A stretch of 64,000 nt of DNA. Source: Warburgia ugandensis (Eukaryota > Streptophyta > Magnoliopsida > Canellales > Canellaceae). The DNA lies in contig CP141137.1 of NCBI GenBank assembly GCA_035236585.1, positions 11,238,327 through 11,302,326 of the forward strand, in the 5' to 3' direction. How positions within the stretch are numbered: the first letter of the stretch is position 1; each line of letters begins with the position of its first letter. Shown here in pieces: positions 13,311 through 27,239 of this stretch. The notes below the pieces were generated by a model that was not told where the DNA came from, made no database searches, and saw nothing but the letters and a program-made list of their open reading frames with translations. The position numbers and the translations under genes were made by a program.

Positions 13311-14090
13311 AAAATATTGAAGAAAAGAAGAAAAATGAAATTCAAGTGAATGATCTTTCCAAAATAGTAAGAAAATGGTTGAAATGAATGGAATAAGTTT
13401 GCTTACATGGGATGTAACTAAACTAGTAACTAAACTATCTAAAAAGCTAAATTGGTTCTTAAGAAATCAAGTAAATAAAGTGTATGGAGTGCTCAAAATT
13501 GTGTATGACTCATGAAAGGTAAAATTCCAAAAGTAAGATACTCATGAAGCTTAAATCAAACAAGGCATGAAATGACATGGTGCATGTGATCCAACATATG
13601 CAACATGATCATAAAACCAAAATTTTAATGAACTTCAAGCATGCAAATAACCAAGAGAAACTTACATGAATAATAAACTTTATTGGATGGAATTTGGTAC
13701 ATGAATTGTGCACATGTACATAGATAAATGAACATCTAGCATAAATTAGACTTATCACGACTTGTGAATAACTACACCCTCTAAGAGATGTGAACTCGAA
13801 CCGGTGGAGTTAAAGACTATTGAAAGGTCTATGGGATTTGTAGCCCTTTTACAAATACTTATACTAAGTAGGCAAATACTTTTCATGCATCCTTTATTTG
13901 TTTTCCTTGAGGTTAGTTTGTCAACATATGTTAGATATTGTATGTTTATGTGAATGGATGGAGACAAAGTCTCCTTTACTTATTTTTTTTACTTAAACTA
14001 TGTTGATCAAGGACATCAATTTGGTTTCTTTAAATGCATTACATAGTCTTTTTTATGTCATTGTTTAATATCATTGAGTGTTTTTTTGTA
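13311..14090. other. CACTA interior, no gene recognised
   Basis: AT-rich sequence ahead of the second transposon gene. The minus-strand ORF at 13755-13967 has no recognisable domain. Confidence 0.4.
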
Positions 14091-14861
14091 GTAAAAATGG
14101 AACGAGAAGAACATCAAACTGACGATTACAGCCATATTAAAGAGCATGACACAAGAGGCCAACATGAGCACTACTCCAAAAAGAAATGGCAAAGGGCGAA
14201 CAACAATGGAAAAGGTTATCGAGAGAAAGTTGAAGGAAATTAAAGAAACTGTCAAATACAATAGTAGAGGGCAAGAGATTAATGAGAGTGCCCTTGCTTA
14301 TAGTAGTTTCTTCAGCTTTACAGTAAGAAATATGGTTCCTATCATATTTGAGGATTAGAGACATATACCATTCTCGACAAAAGATTCAATATGGGAAATG
14401 GTGAAAGTATGTAAACATTAAGTATATGTATTGTTTATTCAATTTGTAGTCTACCTTTGGCGTGCTGGATGACAAGAAGACACATTATTTACAAAGGGCA
14501 TGTGAGCAATGGAGAAAATGAAAAAACTACCTTGTTCGCAATTACATAGCTCCAAATGTCAACGATCCGCCAATGTTGTACACCGTGCCTTCTATTTACT
14601 CTGATGTAATTGACCAGGAGGCTTGGAATGCATTTGTACAGAACTGCACCTCCGCCGAGTTTTAGGTATGTGCACAAACGATGCTTCATTCTTTTAATTA
14701 CATGTAATGTTCAATTAGTGTACTTGATCAAGTATGTAAAAATGCGCACCCGTAAAGTGCAAGAGGAAGAAAGGTGCAGGAAACAAATATGTAGCACCAC
14801 CTATTTAGGATGGGCTAAGCTCATTTAGAAGAGTGCGGAGTAAGCATCTGTGAAAATTTAT

Positions 14862-16403
14862 TGTTGATGTATTTTATTGCAAGTGCACAGGCTATTGTAG
14901 TATAGCTAATTTAAGTACAGGTCGATCCCACAATGACTTGAGTTTAAAAGTGAAAGTTTAAATAAAATTTAATTGATAAAAATTAAAAATAAATTACAAA
15001 AAATTATTGGAATTAGAATCAGAGTTCAGATATACTCAACTGCTAAAAGTTACACAATTGCCAGTTCCAAAAAGAAAGAAAATCAACTAAATAAAAGGAA
15101 AAATCTACTTCCCTAACTTAATCAATGACAATTTCTTCAATTATGGTCTTCTGGGAGTTGGTCAGCCTTCATAAACATCTTTAGCATGTCCTTGATTAGA
15201 GATCTGTCGGTTGGATTTGTCAGATTCCTCAAAATCTTAAAGATCTAGGCTAAATTGTGATTTTGGATTTGGATGGTCTAGATCACTTTTTGAATTTTAG
15301 ATTAAAGATCAAAGACATTAATTAAGTTCAAGAATGTCCTAAGAATGATGTTTAAAAGTTAATTTGAAATCAGATAAAAAAACAGAGGAGAAATTGAGAG
15401 TTTATGGTGGTTAAGGCTAACCCTGTTGATTGGGTTAAGCCTTAATTGATCTGGCTTAGATTGGACAATTCTTGGATAAGCAAAATGCAAATAAAATAAA
15501 ATTGAAATGGGAATAGGTATACAAAGGGTAGTAAAAAGAGGACACATATGGCATTTTAATTAAAGTCTAAAGGCTAAAATTGAAATTTAATGGAAAATTT
15601 GATTTTAAACTAAAAGAAAACAAGAACTCGACGGCGGAGGAGAAGTTGGTGGAGGAAGATAAGAAGGGAAGATGAGGAGGAGAGGGGGATGAAGAAGAGA
15701 GGAAACCCGTTTTGGGTTTCTACCTCTGGGTCGGTTGGAGACAACGGCGGTGATAGCATAGATGCCCAAGAAGAAGGGTCTTGGAAGAGTAAAAACCCAG
15801 ATCGGGTGTCCTTCTCCAAGTTGACCAGTGATTGGAAGCCGGTGAAAAGAGAGAGAGGCTAGGCAAGTGACAAACAAAGGGAGAAAGAGAGCTGGGCATC
15901 GACTGGCAGACGACGCCAGTGCTAATTGTTAGCTAGTGTTGGAGCAAGGTCGACGACACAGAGAGAGAGCAAGGAAAACAACACTGGTAGAAGGAGCAGC
16001 TGGCTCCTGGTCTGTGCGCAGAGTGATGGTCTAGTAGACTGGGCAAAGGAGATGAGCTGATGGTGAGTGCAGTGCTGGGCCGAAGGATTGGAGCAGAGGA
16101 CGAGAAAGCTGTGAAAGAGGAGTAGGTAAGAGAGAATGAGAGAAAGAAGGGATAAGTGGGGGATCAAGTAAGAGGAGAGAGGAAGAGTAGGGAGTGTCAG
16201 TCAATGAAGAACGAGAGAGATAGGGAGTAGGAAAAAGAGGGGAAGAGAGAAATTGGGCTGGCTGGCAACGAAGTAGATGGGAGAGAGAGCAGAGAGCAGA
16301 GAGAGAATGAGGGAGAGAGGAAGGAGAGGGAGGTGGGTACTGTCTTGGAATTCTGGTGCATTGAAAGACAAGCATGGGAAAACAAGGGAGAGGACGGGGA
16401 GAT

Positions 16404-16445
<42 letters not shown>

Positions 16446-17162
16446 GAGAAGGAAAGTAGAAGAGAAGTGGGAGGGAAAGAGGAGAAAGGGGTAAGGTGGT
16501 GGGTATTCCTCCACCTACGAGTCAGCCAAGGGGTATCTTTACAAGAAAATAGAGGGTGGAGAGAGAGAAGAGGAGCATGGGAAAGGATGGTTTCCTCTTT
16601 TCCATCCCAGCCTAGGAGGGATAGAGACGTGAAGTGGGAGGAAGGTTGACCGGTTTCCTTCTTAGTATCCTACCAAAACAAGAGTGGAGGAGAGGAAATC
16701 TGGTAGCTAGATTCCTCTTCTTTATAAACTTTTCTGCCTTCTAAATTCTGCTTATTTCTTTCTCTTATTGATTTCCTTTTTTAATTGTTTCCTTTTCTCT
16801 TTGGATTTCCTTCTCTAATTAGAATTCCTTTTCTTTTAGGAAACCATTCCATCTTGCTTGTTAATTCTTGATGGGTGATCTGCACCATTGAATCTCGATC
16901 TCAGTCATCCAAGCCTCTTTTGGCTGATCTGCAAAACAAAAGACCATATTAGAGTCATCTAAACTATACATTAATTATCTAAATACATTAATTATCTAAT
17001 AAGCTCTAATGATGATCTGACGGTTAATTTTGACAAATTAATGATTGGATGGTCAATTGGAGCTAAATTCAAAATCAAGCTAAAAATTGTAAATTTGAAT
17101 GGTGAGATGATCTAATTGAATGCTAAATTAGGAGGATTTTGACTAAAAATGAATACTTAACA
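14862..17162. mobile_element. solo LTR (2,301 bp), nested in an intron of the second CACTA gene
   Basis: Starts TGTTGATG and ends ACTTAACA, so the ends are TGTT...AACA. It is flanked by identical 5-bp repeats TTTAT (14857-14861 and 17163-17167). No primer-binding site, gag or pol is present, so this is a solo LTR left by LTR-LTR recombination. It sits 3' of a GTAAGC donor (about 14840) and 5' of a TTGACAG acceptor (about 17231), that is, inside an intron. It contains a (CA)n tract at 16407-16441 and GA-rich stretches; ORFs within it are low-complexity. Confidence 0.88.
16407..16441. repeat. (CA)n microsatellite
   Basis: Directly visible within the 2.3-kb solo LTR. Confidence 0.9.
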
Positions 17163-19264
17163 TTTATTCCATTCAATTTAATGCTACTATAGTTATATAC
17201 ATGTTCTCTAACTATAGTACCTTTGCTTGACAGCAAAAAAGAAGAAAAAAAAAAGCTAGGACTACGGAACCCATTGATCGCTCCATCTTTTGGAAGATGG
17301 CACATTCAATGGGTCGTACTAGTGACAAGTTTGCATATGAAGCTACTACGCAAATTATTTCGTGCATAGTAAGTGGTTCTACCTATCTATAAATTTTTTA
17401 CAATTAATTAGATGAAATGATCATGTCTTTCTAATTAAATTTTGTAGGAAAGTCTTACCCAAAAAAGCACTATGACAAGAACTTTAAGAAGCATTGCTAC
17501 CAAGGATGACATCCTGTATAGGGCTATAGGCAATAAGGATGACCACCTTAGTCAAGTTAGGGGCATGGGTCGAGGTTTTGTTCCTTCTAAATTCTTTGGT
17601 AGAGGATGTATACCTAGAGTTCAAGATGATGAGCAAGCCTACAATGAGCACGTTGAGAAAATAAAGGTTGATTTATTTAGACAACTTTGTGAGGGAGGTA
17701 TGATGATTGTTCCTCAACCCTTGCTTAGCATATGTGCCCTATTGTACCTCCATCACATGCGAGTTGTAATTCCCCTTCTAAAGAAGATAATGAAGGACAT
17801 TTGCCTCCCCTTGAAAAGGAAATTCCTGCCCAAGAGGTATATACATTGACAAAAATATAAATTTTTACTTTCCATTTGTAATAATTCTATATCTTAACCT
17901 CTCTATTACATATTTGATTTGTAGGTGGGTCAATGCTTGTTGGCCTTGGATTCCCATAAATATCGTGGCAATTGGTTCATGGTGTGAGCATGAATCAAAC
18001 ATTTTGCACGGAATTAGTATGCTACCACATCCCAAGTGGGTGTCCATTACCATGGCTTTGAATGTTAATGCCTGCCTACTATTCCCATTAGAAATAGAAA
18101 ATATTATAACAATTGGGCAGGCAGTTGCATATCATGTCGCTTGGCCAGAGGCACTACTCATTCTCATAGAGTCCACAGTATGTATCTTATCATACTACCT
18201 TCCTCGTTAATATTTTTTATCTAAAGACCTCACTTAATTGTTTAATAACTTTATATGGGTAATTAGCAACCAAATGAGGCACCAAGATCAGCTGCCATTT
18301 TAGTGTCACCTTTGGTTGTTGCACCAATGGAATAGGTACTTGTATATATCTTTGGTTCTTCTTCCATCATAAATTAGACCCTTTTCATAGATTAATATTA
18401 TATTATTTAGCTAAAAAAATTTACATCTTTTACAATAGCCAACCTAGGAGAGTGTGGAAGTCCCACCTAACATGCCTCGATCCCTTAGGTTAATCTATGG
18501 TCTCATCAACGACAATATGGCAATCAATCCTGTACAAATCAAGCGGGGAGTGCTTACCGAGAATGATGTTGAAGTGTCACTTATGGCAGAGGACCTATTA
18601 CTAGTTTACCTAGGGGATTAGCTTGAGCACCCTCACATTGTCTCCTACTTGGCATATGTGCACATACTTGCTTGTAAATTATTTGGTATTTCATTACATA
18701 TTATATTTTAATAGTATATGTAATAATTATTTCTTTTATGCAGTTTCTTAAGTGATGCTACCAACTTTTTAAGGATGATGATACACTTTACCAACTTCTT
18801 GACTGTGGCATCATTTTTAGAGGGAGGGAGCACTGGCCGATCAAGAAGCATATTCAGGATATTTTACTAGGCTTCTTTCTCTGCTCTCACGGACAAGGCT
18901 TAATGATTCCTTATAATAGCTGGTAAGTTTTACTTTTCTTGTTTTCTTGCCAATTTATTTTTTACTTAGGTATTGTCTACTTCTATTACAATCCATATGA
19001 CTGTCTATGTAGGTCTCATTGGATGTGCATAGTGGTCATGCTTTCTTTTTTTATTCTTGTGAAGTGGACATCCATCTCACCCTCATTGATATTATAAATA
19101 AGTAAGCATTTATTTTTTTCATGTGTTATGTGCAAATAAGTAAATTGTTATTCATTTATAATGCATTAAAATTTTAAATTTGTAGGACTTTGTGGGAATG
19201 GGCTTTTGTGATCGAGACTTTACAACTACCAAAACTCACATAGAAGAATGTCAAGGTATATGAA

Positions 19265-21956
19265 TGCAATGACCCCAATTTTTGTAATATTAAAATCCCA
19301 TGAAAAGTTCAGTTTTAAAGATAAGGGCATTTTGGTCATTTCACTAGTTGTCTTGACTAAACTGAGAAACTTAGTCCTGAAAATGGTACCATTAGATGCG
19401 TCTCGGAAAAAGGAATCCAACAAGACCAAAATCACCCAAAACGGAGTTCAAATGAGCAAGTTATGGCCCTTTGAAGTTCAAGGGCAAAACTGTAATTTTT
19501 ACTAAAACGGATTTAGCTGCAAAACACAAGGGCCCGTTTTGATACGAGCACCCCTTCATCTTCAACCTCTAGAGGATTCTAGAACGGGGGTGATTGGAGG
19601 AGAAATCACTGTCATTCTGGAGGTTTCTCCACCGCCATTCAAAGGCGGTGAGAGCCCCCTCTAGAACCCTCTCATAGCTCTATAAATAGAGCTCTTGGGC
19701 GCCTCTAATGGCAGCCCAAAACGTTGAATAAAACCCGTTGAGGAGTAGTGACCTAGAGGGGAAACAATGAGAAAAACCCAGCAACGAGCCAGGTATGCCA
19801 AAGATTCCTAAAAACCCATCTCCACCATAGTTCCAAGATCAATTTTCCTAGGTTTTTGCATGAAAAACCATGCAAAATGGAGCCCTGGAGACTCACCAAG
19901 GACCTAGGGACATTCCTTGGGCCGCACTGGTTCGACAGGGTCGAACCAGGGTGTCCTAAGGACCCCCCGGTTCCCCAACGAATAGGACGTTCCAGTCAAA
20001 ACGTCCCACGTCGACCACATTTGGAAAACCAAACGGGCGTGTCCGGGGACGCGCCCGCAAAAGAGACAGTTGGGCGAAAAACCCGGAGCATCTGCAGACG
20101 CGCCCGCTGAGGCGCACGCTGCAGACCCGCAGTGCGCTAGCACTACGAGATTTCTTCGTTCCTTAAGGAAGCCAGGGCACACGACGCAGACGCGCAGCGC
20201 CCTAGCATTTCGTCTTTTCATTCTTAAGACCCTTATGTACGTGCGACTCTAAAATGCTTATAACTTGAGATCTAGAGCTCCGATTGAGGCGCCGCAAAAG
20301 GCATTGTGTCCGTGTCGACAACGCGGACACATCCAAACTATAAAATTCCTGATCAAGGCCCAATCAAAGGTGGTCATGACCCTTAGAATAGGATGGTGGT
20401 GCATGGCCGCTAGACCTTTGGAAAACTGAGGATACTAAGGCCCAATTAGGACCTTAGGACACCCATAAGCATAGGGATGGACCCCTAATGTCTAAGTAAT
20501 AAGACCAACCACTCTAAAACCCATAAAAGATAGGCTGAACTAACCTTGAGTCCCCAAACCATGTTTAGGAGCGTACGAGGACAAAAGGGTTAATGTGACC
20601 TAGTCAGGTAGGTGTTCCATCGCTACTAGATTCTTTTAAAAGAACTATGATTGTTTTGCAAATACATGATTCAAGTATATGACTTGTTTAGCATGCATGT
20701 GACAAATGCTTTATGCATAAACATGTTTTGTATATACATTATGCATAGATATGTTTTGCAAACTATTACATACATTGCATGATCTATGAGCATTAAGTTC
20801 TAACAAAGATTGCATGTCCTTGAGGGTTGCCAAAAGACGCTGGAGTGCCGAGGGCCAGGCAGTTGTGAGGGACCCAAAGAGAACAAGTTTTGAAAAATAC
20901 ATTGTGCATGTATTGCCAAGACATGTGCTACATGCATAGATTGCATAATAAGTGTAGCCTTGACCGATGAGGGTGGGCTGATGAGGGTGGGCTGACGAGG
21001 GCAGGCCGATGAGGGCGTGCCAAAGAGAGCTGACAAGGCTTCTAGGCTGGTAGGCTTCTAAGCTGTCAGGCTTCTAGGCAAGGTTATGACTTTGAATGCA
21101 ATACTAGCATGAGCAGATTTTATGCATTGCATGCACGTTTTGCAACCGATTGCATAGATTGCATGATTTACGACAAAGAAGTGTCATATGCCCCATGGAG
21201 GTATATGATCCTGTGTCCCTAGGTACCTGGGGACCACATGGCGGTGAGGTCGTGGGCATAGTGGGACCCTATGGTTTCGTGGATTTATGTGCATTACATA
21301 TGGCATGACATGAGGTTGGTCGACCATACCATATATCCATGAGTTGGATTCAATGAAGCATCTTATGCATATTATTATGTTATGATATATATGATACTTT
21401 CGACTTAGTTTGAGATTCTTAAGTTGTTAGTATTTCAGTTTGACAATGGATTTTAATATCGATATTGAACTTGAGTATTCAGACTTGCACATGTTTTGAA
21501 AGAGCATATGATTTTCAAACATCTCATGCATTGCAAAACTAGTAGTGATAGACTCCTACTGAGTATAGTATATACTCACCCTATCTTTAACATTTTTCAG
21601 GATGATTCCATCCACGAGTAGAGGACATCTATGTTAGTACTATGAGCAAGTGAATAAAAAAGGAAACACTTATACATGTAAGTAAATTCTCAACCCTTTG
21701 GACATGTGTTTGTATTTAATTACAGTTGGGCTGTGTGCTGTGACTGGATAGACCTGGGGGAAAACGTTTATGATTTCTAAAGCTTTTCAAAAACTACCTT
21801 GGATGTTGTGAAAGCAAATGACATTCAGGGTTTTCAAATTGGATTTCAAATAAAAGATTTTTTCGCTGTATTGCACTGTTTTTTTCAAATCGGGATCCCA
21901 CCTTAGGAATTTAGATTTTTAATTTAAAAATGCATGGGAAAACCCGGGTCGTCACA
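19265..21956. mobile_element. solo LTR (2,692 bp), probably Ty3-gypsy
   Basis: Starts TGCAATGACCCC and ends GGGTCGTCACA. Identical 5-bp target repeats ATGAA flank it (19260-19264 and 21957-21961). It is markedly more GC-rich than its surroundings. A TATA-like CTATAAATAGAG near 19680 favours the plus orientation; the GACCC-type ends resemble several plant gypsy LTRs. No internal retroviral-type domains are seen. It separates the His-containing and Cys-containing parts of the Ulp1-like domain. A 14-bp minisatellite lies at 20966-21021. Confidence 0.88.
20966..21021. repeat. 14-bp tandem repeat, four copies
   Basis: GATGAGGGTGGGCT twice, then two diverged copies, exactly 56 bp, inside the 2.7-kb solo LTR. 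Confidence 0.85.
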
Positions 21957-22642
21957 ATGAAACTATTAATTACTTTAAGTTATCGCTAATTAAACCTACA
22001 TTATTACAAATGATATTTATGAGTTTTTTTTGTTGTCCTTATTACACAGTATCTTAAATAATAGTATGATTGGGAGTGTGGGCATTATGTCCTAAGGTAC
22101 ATGTAGACCCTCATATTTGATAGTACTCTTGTCTCCCATTTAAAAAAGGTAGTTTTTATTTTGCATAATCTTATATTGTTCTACAGTTTTTATGGATCTA
22201 GCTAAAAAGTTTTAGCTTAATTAAATGTATTGTATTTTAGGTTGTTGTGCATTCTGAGTGGGCAAACAAGATGAATTACTACAAAGTAAATCTCAATGAA
22301 ATATGAAATGAATGGGCTGAGTATGTAATGAGTTCCAATTAAATTACTTTGAGTAACTACATGAACTTGAAATACATAATAAAGTATTTTTTCATTGACT
22401 CATTTATATTCCTTTAGTTTTTATTTTTTTCTTTGAAATATATATGCATTTTAAGCTATGAATGAGTTAAAATTTGGAGTGTGTGAATAATTGAGTATGG
22501 ATGAAGTAAATTTGGAGTTACAACATGAAGTGAATATGTGGCAGTTGAATTATAAAACTTTTATGAGATGAAGAATGAGAGGGTTACTTAGAATGTGCAT
22601 GGATTTACAAATAAAGTGAATGTAGATGTCGTAGACAATGTG

Positions 22643-25600
22643 TGCCAACCTAGGTTTTTAGAACGCATTTTGTAATACATTTTGCAAAGATAGGGCTCTT
22701 AGTAGTAAAAAAATTTCTCAAAACAAAGAAGCGAAAATTCTTTTCTTTAGAACTTGTTTTGTCAAACCCAAGTCATTACTTCATAACATAAGTAGAGTTT
22801 TGTACAAGATAAAATTTCATTGAAGGAATAAACTTTTATTAAACTTCAGGATCTATCAAGTGGTTCACAGTACAGCCTAGTATCATTACAATACTTGTCC
22901 AAATTACATAATCCAAATTTCAAAGCTCACATACAATAAAAACTCTCAGTACATATAATGCTCTCAAATAAAATACATGTCTTCAATGGATATACCCTGA
23001 TTGATTATTCTTTCAAGTCTTCTCAAGTCTTGAGCTCCTAACTCTCCTTCTCTGTATCTAAGATATTGTAAACATTCAAACATTTACAATATCTAGGCAA
23101 ACTATGCATGGTAGGGGATTAAAGAAGTAACATAATTTGACAATATAATCCTAATACCCATTAATCCCATTATTTATTTCTGTCATAAACATGATCATGG
23201 ATCAATCTCATTTCTATAATCTTTCTTTTTTCATTTATCTACCTCCTTATACATAATGTATATGAACAAATTCATCAAAATAGTGAAAATATTCAATTCT
23301 CATTCCCAACTAAGTTGATCAACTCTTTCAATTGTAAGAGATCAATATATTAGCTAATTACTATATTGGGAATTCTCTTTTTCTTGGGAATATTGTTAAT
23401 ATACAATTACCTGGTATTTCATTATGCCATATATAAGGCATCTCACTATGCCTATCTCCTATGCATCATAATAAAAAATAAATCAAAAGATTATCGTGCT
23501 TGTAGTTTAATCCGTATAGCGCGTTCAGATAACTGCTCAATAATCCACTCATACCATATTCAATGAAAATGTAAAATCCATGTCCATATGAGGGGACCAT
23601 GGCTGTCACATGGAATTCATTGTTAACAAATTTCAGAGAGCGGGTGGCCAAACCCTCATAACTCTCCTAACATAGCATCCATAGGCCTCTGCCTATTTAA
23701 AACAAAACCACAAGCCTCCATGCTTATATGTAAAATATTTCTTATATGTATTAGATAATATGTCTTTTTATCTACAGGTGGAGTATATTCTGCTTCCCTA
23801 TTCACTTAGAGTTTTCTTCAACTCTACACTTAACCATTATATATATATATATATTCATTATTTGGTTGAAGAATCATAAGGATTTAGCACAAGGTATTTG
23901 CATTATACATGTCAACATTTCTATACATAAGATCATATATTCAACATGTATCTTTCATATAGATGCATTCATAAAATCCTCTTATCTCAATAGGGTATTC
24001 TTACTCCTTGAAGTCTGTTATAGTCTTGATCAATGTATATCTGTTCAATCATATGTATAATGTCATCTTTCTATTCAAAGGTACATACTACATGGTCTTT
24101 TGATTATCCTTAAGTACGATGATCCGAATCTTTCTTCCTTGAATCACATATGATCAAATGTTCAGATCTTCTAACCTAATAAATCTATACTACAAGTATA
24201 TTCACATAATAATAATCTACTCTACATTTGTATTTCTTTTCTTTTGTTGTTTTTTATCATTCAAGATCTCCTCTTGGATTCTTGTTTGATCATTCTTATC
24301 TTATTTACAATTTTTTATTAGGATTAGTTAATTTGCTAACCTTTAATGTTCTTATTATTATTTCTCAACCAATTAGTGTTACTTGTTTGAGGATAATTTA
24401 TTCACTCCTAATTCTAGACGACTCCTCTTATTTCCAATTGACTAAGGCTTACTAGCTACAAGCTACTTAAAAAGTGGTTACTTAAATATTATGTAAGGAG
24501 GTGTATCCATAATCACTGTGAAGGCTGTGGTGGCTAGTCTCTAGATATTGGAGACAATGTTCAGCGTCCACTAAAGCGACCTTAGCTCAACCTTCCATAA
24601 GGTTCCTATGAGCTTATAAACCGTAATTTATCTCTACTTGATTTTTATTAATGTCCTTGATCATATAAAATGTCATTCATGGATGTGTATTATTCTCCTA
24701 ATTTTGGCCAAGAAAATGGTAAATCATTCCTTATATTGTCTTACTAACTATAGCCTTTACTAATTAAGTCCAAGTCAAGTCATTCCTTCTTATTTATGTC
24801 ATAAAACTCTAATTTCTCATTAGATTATATTTTTTGTGTTTTATGCTCTTTATCATAACTAATTATCAATTAAATCTACTAAGAAATATGATAATAATGA
24901 ATCATAAACTTTAAAGTATAAAACTAATATAATTTTAATAATATAAGGATAGCAATACTATGTAACTATTATCATGATCCCAAATTAATGAAATTAAATT
25001 AAACTAACATGATCTTAAATCACAATTCCATTACCATCTTAAATGGAAATCATACTTTAGTCCATACTCAAATTAAACTAGCATGACCCTAATTCATATA
25101 TTACTTATCCTAAGGATATTTAAAGAAAATCATGTGTATTAACATGGCCCTAAGATGATTAAATCTAACCATCTACTAACATGTAGATCATTTACATCAA
25201 AATGAAGAAATAACTTAGCATGGATCCTATAATCATGTAATAAATTAAAGTTAAAATGAATCTAATAATTGAATGAAATTATACTAATCAATTTACATCA
25301 TTAAAGGCTTTTAATATGATCCAACCATTAGATCTTAAGTCTTTTCCTTAGATCTAGGGTTTTTACTTCATTATAGTTTCAAAGATCATCTTCACATGTT
25401 TTTGTTATAACTGATCAATGATCTTACTAGATCTCATCATTATTAACTCCATCTAACCCATCCCTAGGGTTTGATCACACTTGATCTTACTAATCAAGAA
25501 AATTCATATACAAATTTTAGGTTACTTATAACATAAATGGTAGATTTCTGAAATTATCATAGATCTGTCATATTAAACTCTCAATTTCACATATCCATAT

Positions 25601-27197
25601 CATTATAACATAAATAGATCAAATCCTTAAGGTCTGATCATTTCAAATCTTCAAGATCATGGAAGTAAGAATCTTATTTTCTTTTAACAAATTTTTTTTT
25701 AAAATATTTCCTAAATTTTATTACTTCATATGAAATTAGACATCATAAGCTTTTCATAGCTTCTTTTCGCTCATGATTTGGAGCTCAGATGACTCCGAAA
25801 TTCAAGTTTGAAGTTCATAGTCGTTTTAACGGTCCAGATTTGATCTGACCATCAAAATCGGACAAAATAGGCGGAATCGGTTGTCCCACCCTGTTTTACT
25901 GGTGACCACTGGTGGAAACAAGATGGTGACCTATAAATGGTGAGACAATCCAAATCGGACTGTCAAATCACTATCGCCCTTTTCTCCTTCAAATTGGGCC
26001 ATCATATGTCTGCAAAATTGGCTGTTATTTCATACCTAAGGGTTTTGAACCCTTATGAATCTCTTGGATGGCTCATATTTTTTATATGATCCCTCCATGA
26101 TGCCGATATAGGGTTTTTTATTATTATCAAAACTTGATTTTCCAAAACATTAACAGAAAATAAAATATATTGAAATTAAAAATATCAAAAATGACATAAA
26201 CTGAATATTGGATGATATCCTCCTACGTGATTTTCTCAAAATTGATGAATTGATGCCAAAATAAATAAATCCTTATCATATGCCATAACACACCAAATAA
26301 ATCTTGATTTGTATTTTTTTGTTGATTGAACATTTGGATCTTGAAATTACTTTGGGGGTTTTGTAGAACAGGGAATTTAGAACAATATGAAGAGTGGGAT
26401 TTATGAAATTTGATTTGAAACAGAGTGGCTAATTGAACTTAGGGCTCTTGATAATATTCTAGAGAGAGGAGAGAGAAAGAGGGAAAAGGAGAGAGATTGG
26501 GAGAGATGGGGGAGGAGTTTCGTTCTGATTTTCTAAGAGAGTCTAGGGAATTTCATGATGAAGTTGTAAAAAAATTTATGAAATTTTCAGAATTATTTAT
26601 AGGCAAGTTTTTTATTTTTAAATTAATTTTTCATAAAAATCTCCTTCTTTCTTTTTATTATTTTATTTATGGGTGGAGTTTTCACCTTCACCTTTTCCTC
26701 CACTATAATCTGATAGTGCATTGCTCAATTATTGTTGCTTCCAGAACATTTGGCCTACTTTGTGGGCCCCACTTTCATGTGAAAAGACTATTTTTTCCTT
26801 TTGTTCATAAAAATGGAGAAAAATGGATATTATTTATCCAAACTCGAATTTTAGTGACTCAATGGCGCCGAAATTGAATTTTTGAGTACCTTCTGATTTT
26901 TTGAGTACATTCCAAATATTCAAATTTTAAATCTTGGTTATTGGTAAAAATGACCGTTTTACCCTTTTATATAGAAAATTGAGAATTTTCATTCTAACTC
27001 AAAATTTAATGAAATTAGTATCATTTGATTCAATTTTTCACATATATTCTTAATTCCCAAGTTTTCACACATGATGTAATCTTTATGAAAAGATATTTGC
27101 TTTTAACCTAATATTTTAGCCCGAGTTTTCTGAAATTTCAAACTTTCATTGATTTTCTCAAATCAATTTACAAAAATTTGAGTTATTAAATAATGCA
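22643..27197. mobile_element. possible long solo LTR (about 4.6 kb)
   Basis: Between the end of the Ulp1-like gene and the right subterminal region lies about 4.6 kb without CACTA-type motifs. Proposed ends are TGCCAACCTAGG and AATAATGCA with near-identical flanks ATGTG (22638-22642) and ATGTT (27198-27202). One mismatch in the target repeat and the length make this tentative. A small ORF at 26497-26877 has no recognisable domain. Confidence 0.4.
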
Positions 27198-27239
27198 ATG
27201 TTATAATTTCTTATATAAATTATTTTCAAGAGTTGATAT

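Larger units (their letters stand above)
14092..22333 (+). pseudogene. second CACTA gene: Ptta/En/Spm transposase domain plus Ulp1-like (C48) protease, broken
   Basis: A many-exon gene relic. After an acceptor at about 14091 comes a basic N-terminus, then INESALAYSSFFSFTVRNMVP (14270-14350). Exons at about 14451-14669 (HYLQRACEQWRK, EAWNAFVQNC) and 14719-14840 follow. The next exon starts at about 17232 (IDRSIFWKMAHSMGR), then 17449-17840 with SQVRGMGRGFVPSKFFGRG, the hallmark of the plant Ptta/En/Spm family. Further exons at about 17924-18180 and 18440-18680 lead to a Ulp1/SENP-like C-terminus. This has SHWMCIVV with the catalytic His (from about 19015), then DWECGHYVLRYM with the Cys codon at 22077-22079, then NEWAEYV near 22330. 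Solo LTRs split it at 14862-17162 and 19265-21956. Stops, for example TAG at 18619, show it is dead. Confidence 0.8.

Noticed and set aside
16031-16649. Several overlapping ORFs on both strands in the 2.3-kb LTR
   Set aside because: Low-complexity GA/CT and CA sequence; no family resemblance.
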